Source of the DNA: Undaria pinnatifida
Lineage: Eukaryota; Sar; Phaeophyceae; Laminariales; Alariaceae
Assembly (NCBI GenBank): GCA_012845835.1
Contig: JABAKD010000019.1
Location: 4,445,994 to 4,509,993, forward strand
Direction of reading: 5' to 3'
DNA: 64,000 nucleotides
The first letter of the stretch is position 1. The number at the start of each line of letters is the position of its first letter. The position numbers were made by a program, and so were the translations under genes. Of the stretch, positions 60,600-64,000 are shown in pieces. Below the pieces are notes generated by a model. The model ran no database searches. It was given only the letters and a program-made list of their open reading frames with translations, and was not told where the DNA came from.

Positions 60600-60905
60600 T
60601 AAACATTCCGCCACTCCCGACGATCGCCAAGTGCCTTCTCGCGCAGTCAAGTGTGACAAAACATTCAGCCACTCCCGACGATCGCCAAGTGCCTTCTCGC
60701 GCAGTCAAGGGTGACAAAATATTCAGGCACTCCCGACGATCGCCAAGTGCCTCCTCGCGCAGTCCAGTGTGACAAAACATTCATTCCGCCTTTCCCGACG
60801 ATCGCCAAGTGTCTTCTCGCGTAGTCAAGTGTGACAAAACATCCCGCCACTCCCGACGATCGCCAAGTGCCTTCTCGCGCAGCGAGCCACCTGTCGAGTG
60901 TGACA
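60600..60905. repeat. 58-bp minisatellite, five units
   Basis: CCCGACGATCGCCAAGTG starts at 60616, 60674, 60732, 60794 and 60852 (periods 58, 58, 62, 58). Units end GTGTGACAAAACATT or close and are about 90% alike. A 58-bp period shifts frame each unit, so this is not a protein repeat. Confidence 0.95.
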
Positions 60906-61544
60906 AAATACACTTGTCCACTTACACCATAAAAAAACACTGACTAAACATGTAATGTTTATCCTCAAGGGCATATTTCATATGGGTAATTTTATACGGT
61001 GCCAGTATACCCTGATCATAATACAAGTACCTACTTGTAATCATGCTACATGTACCTAATCATACATGTAGTATCTATCACGCGAGGTCAGTATTCGATG
61101 CGGCGGCGGTGTACCTTCGGTAGGGGATGTGATATGCACGAAGTGCCTGAAAAAAATAATCACACCAATCATTGTAGTGGAGAAAAAATTGAGTACTGAC
61201 TCGAAATTCGTCGAACTCACCTGACGTCCTGAAAATATACCTGGTATTTATTTCGTACTCTTCCCGATATTAAAGCCGGGGGATAAAAAAACAAAATTTA
61301 CGTCCTAACATACATACTTCGTATGATAGAGCGCAGTACAGTGGAAACTACAGTAATAAATTAAAAAATAGATGTGATGTTTGACTAGATATATCTGAAA
61401 TTTATAAAATAGATCTAGCTCAAAGTTCCCCACCTAAATATATTTTAAATACCAACACTTACCATCATAGTGGACAAAAAAAAGCTTGAAAAATAGGACC
61501 CCTCCCAAAAAGAACTCACCCAATAGAGATATATATTTATATTA
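60906..61544. other. AT-rich intergenic
   Basis: Small inverted repeats occur at about 61021-61075 (ACAAGTA/TACTTGT, CTACATGTA/TACATGTAG). GAAATTCGTCGAACTCAC near 61203 recurs near 62710. TACCTGGTA lies at 61238. No gene. Confidence 0.5.
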
Positions 61545-62450
61545 AAAATTAAAATACACTCCAGCTGTGAGATCGAAGATTTCGTCGAAACTCATCTTTG
61601 CAAGCTGTGTGTGATACTCCGATCGCGCGCATTACGAGTTGTGTGTCCTCATTAAGGATATAGGTCGGCGACTCCCCTTACAACTACAGTGTAGCTATCA
61701 GGGTCAACAGGATGATTTTCGTCAGTCTGTGCGCGGAGACTATAAAACCCGTTTCTGAGGGGGACAAAATCTGACAGCTGTGAAGGGAAAGGGGGGCCTG
61801 GTTTTGATCAAAAGCGAGCGGGTTTGGAGGGGGGCGGAGGGGGGGGGGGGGAAGGGGCAATTTGTGCATGTAAGCTATAAATCCTTTCGAGGGGATAAAT
61901 CTGACGGTTTTGGCACCAGTATATTATTGGGGGCGGGGGGAGGGGGGGGGGGGGGGGTTGGGCGGGGGGGGGGGGGGGGGCAGCTCGATATGTGCCTGGA
62001 AACTATACATTATTTTGAGGGGATAAATGTGACTTTTTTGGAAATAATACATCAGTTTATCATGTTTGTCCTGGGGTAATTCGTACAATCAGTGAGTAAA
62101 GAGAGGGTGGAGTGTTCGAGGGGGTGGGGTTGGGATGGGTTGGGGGGGGAGGGTGGGGGGGGCGGGGGGGGGCGGGGGGGGGGGGGGGGGGGGGAGGGGG
62201 GGGCTTTAGGTGAGGGGTTTGTTATACGTGTGGTGCTAGGTCTAGGCGAAGGTGCGGGTGATGGGGAAGAAGGGGGCGTTCGAGGCGGGGGGGGGGGGGG
62301 AACACAGCGGCATGGATGGCTCTCGAAAGATATTGAGGTGATATCCTGTGCGTGAAGTGTTTATTAATGTGGCGGATTTCGATATTTGGTGGGGCGTTTG
62401 AGTAAGGGAGAGCAAGAGGGGGGGGGGGGGGGGATTTTTTAGGACGTTTA
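61545..62450 (+). repeat. family Z dispersed repeat, copy 12, with Y module
   Basis: The core is at about 61555-61800. A long G-rich tract with runs up to about 20 G (61840-62205) is interrupted by short conserved islands (AAGCTATAAATCCTTTCGAG, GTGCCTGGAAACTATACATT). The Y module is at about 62213-62415. It ends at GTTTAGGTCACAAATAATAT. Confidence 0.85.
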
Positions 62451-62660
62451 GGTCACAAATAATATTCAAATACACTTCGGCTGTGAGATCAAAGATATGT
62501 ATCAGGTTGTTATACGCGTGGTGCTAGGTCTAGGCGATCCTGCAGGTGGTCGGGAAAGAGGGGGCGTTGGAGCGGGGGGGGGGGGGAGCGGGGGGGGGGG
62601 GGAACACAGCGGCATGGATGGCTCTCGAAAGATAATGAGGTGATATCTTGTGCGTGTTAT
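62451..62660 (+). repeat. family Z start fused to a second Y module, copy 13
   Basis: Only the first 30 bp of a Z core (CTTCGGCTGTGAGATCAAAG) remain, followed directly by a Y module (about 62505-62660) with G runs. It follows copy 12 head to tail. Confidence 0.7.
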
Positions 62661-62667
62661 AGATTAT

Positions 62668-62945
62668 AAGTACCAACAACGCAGCTTGCAAAGATGAGTA
62701 TTGACCTGAAATTCGTCGAACTCACGGCCGACAGTCCTTGAAATGTTTTTTATTGAATAATATGCCTTGGAAGTTTTGTTTGTTGTGTGGTATACACATA
62801 TTTTACACTTGAAGTAATATATTAATATAAAAATAAAAATCATTCCGCTGTGAGATTGAATATTTTTGTCGAAGTTCATCTAAACTTTGCAAGCTGTGTG
62901 TGATACTCAGATCGCACGTATTACAAGGTTGTGTATCCTCTGTAT
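62668..62945. repeat. two Z core fragments in opposite orientation
   Basis: A short minus-strand piece (GCAGCTTGCAAAGATGAGTA) at about 62682-62725 is followed by a plus-strand core start at about 62840-62942. The latter has CATCTAAACTTTGCAAGC, where other copies have CATCTTTGCAAGC. Confidence 0.65.
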
Positions 62946-63904
62946 GCATTGTGGTTGTCGTGCGGCATACGAACATATATGCATGCATTCTGTGCACTGC
63001 ATGTTTGGCGGGGTCTGCAACACAGCAGTTCCGGTTCGTTTATTAGGGTTCCGAGATGCCAGGGTATGAACATTTTCTTGGATATTTCCAAGCTGATGTG
63101 AATGTTCAACATTAATACCAGGTATGCACGATATTATGGATATTTTCACTTCTCTGGTTCACAATATTCTAACCTAATCTTAATACACAGTACTGTTAGT
63201 ATAGTATCAATTTCCCATTAATAGTTAGTTGTTGGTTAAACGGAAAGAATTACCAGCCGTAACGAACTGTACATTCTCACGATTTCTCGAATTTGGACTG
63301 AGTGTATTCCGGGTTCGTTTCTGTTGTTACCCGAAGGACAAAATATCGTATATCGTTACCTCATCGGGGCTTCCGCACTTGCTTGTGTGGTTAGTTGATA
63401 ACACAGTTTTTATACGTAGTATAGTGTGATTCTATCAATGCAGAGTATAAAAGGTATCAACAAATCACGGAGTGGACGGCCGTCATTAGGAAAAAAACCC
63501 GCCTGGAATTATTGTCTGCTGCTCGTTAACGGCGGTCCCGGTTTCGTCTCGACTGCCCTAGCGTTGTGGTCAATCCTTGTCGCTGCTGTTAGGCGCAATT
63601 TCAACCACGCCCCCTTCGCCCTCTCTCTCGCACAACTACCAACAACGTCCGCTTGAGCGATAAAAGGGTCTACAATAATATATATATATCTGCAAACCGG
63701 TCTGATCAACTTTACGGCAGCAAACGCACCTTCGCTTCGGCGCATCGACCTCTGCAACACAAGAGGTTGGCGAATCCCGATACGTCTCCAACGATGGCGC
63801 TCCGCTGGTGAGCTTTGCCGGCTTTCCACAGAACAGCCATACGTCGGAGTATATCGGCTTTGGGAGAAACTTTGCTAAAATGTCTGGTTGTGGTGGGATA
63901 ATGG
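62946..63904. other. intergenic, no recognised gene
   Basis: Short frames only. TACCAGGTA lies at 63116 and a short (TA)n run at 63676-63690. Confidence 0.4.
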
Positions 63905-64000
63905 TAACAGCAGTAGTAGAAGAAGCTGTAGTGGTCGCAGTAGCAGTAATGGCAGTAGCGGCAAGAGTAGCATAGCTGTAGCAGTGGTAGCAGAAGCATT
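63905..64000. repeat. degenerate GTA/GCA triplet repeat at window edge
   Basis: Imperfect AGT, AGC and GTAGCA units run off the window end, so the full extent is unknown. Confidence 0.6.

Noticed and set aside
60600-60905. Possible CRISPR-like array
   Set aside because: Units are direct tandem repeats without unique spacers, and the context is eukaryotic.
62840-62945. TA-type micro-insertion in the last Z fragment (CATCTAAACTTTGC)
   Set aside because: The 5-bp gain is not flanked by TA on both sides, so it does not fit the pattern and may be an ordinary indel.

Overview
The window is nuclear DNA of a eukaryote, and most of it is repeats. The evidence is GT-AG introns, an LTR retrotransposon, SINE-like retroposons with poly(A) tails, long microsatellites, and few conserved reading frames. 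The only well-formed gene encodes a secreted Gly-rich beta-helix-type protein of a kind common in stramenopile algae such as brown algae and diatoms. I therefore favour a stramenopile with a repeat-rich genome, but this is inference and no rRNA, organellar or housekeeping gene confirms it. Nothing looks prokaryotic.

Layout. 1-3 kb holds no recognised gene and one (TAC)n array. 3-7.1 kb is a cluster of a dispersed repeat that I call family Z. It has a conserved core of about 260 bp followed by G-rich DNA and a second module, Y. Two copies sit head to head around position 4510. 7.4-8.3 kb has a 315-bp inverted-repeat element carrying telomere-like CCCTAA units, then a tRNA-derived SINE (S1). 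8.3-20 kb is intergenic DNA with short retroposon tails (family R), diverged Z copies, and (GTA)n and (GGAT)n arrays. 20.3-21.8 kb has a 247-bp inverted-repeat element next to the beta-helix gene, whose signal peptide is completed by splicing. A probable spliced minus-strand gene lies at 23.8-24.5 kb. 25.8-30.1 kb holds decayed coding-like fragments and a second 247-bp element. 32.19-39.47 kb is one Ty3/gypsy retrotransposon with diverged LTRs, many frameshifts, and an S1 SINE inside its protease region. 40.3-40.9 kb is a (CTA)n array of about 595 bp. 41-55 kb is mostly unassigned, with local tandem duplications and two candidate exon sets near 50.5 and 52.8 kb. 54.8-62.9 kb again holds Z copies, a hAT-like element with CGGGTACCCG motifs, and a block of tandem repeats with units of 25, 58, 100, 152 and 309 bp.

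The most unusual signal is a set of very short insertions that differ between otherwise alignable repeat copies. A TA in one copy is replaced in another by TA-GAC-TA, TA-CCAGG-TA or TA-CCCTGG-TA, and at 59.3 kb by a nested run of such units. By hand count the window has 33 TAGTCTA/TAGACTA words and 7 exact TACCAGGTA/TACCTGGTA words, against about 8 and 0.5 expected at uniform base composition. This could be an undescribed class of micro-insertion with a TA target, or a repair product.

Most of the sequence does not form a pathway. It records layered transposition: the Z, S1 and R families, TIR elements, one gypsy copy, and later SINE and micro-insertions on top.
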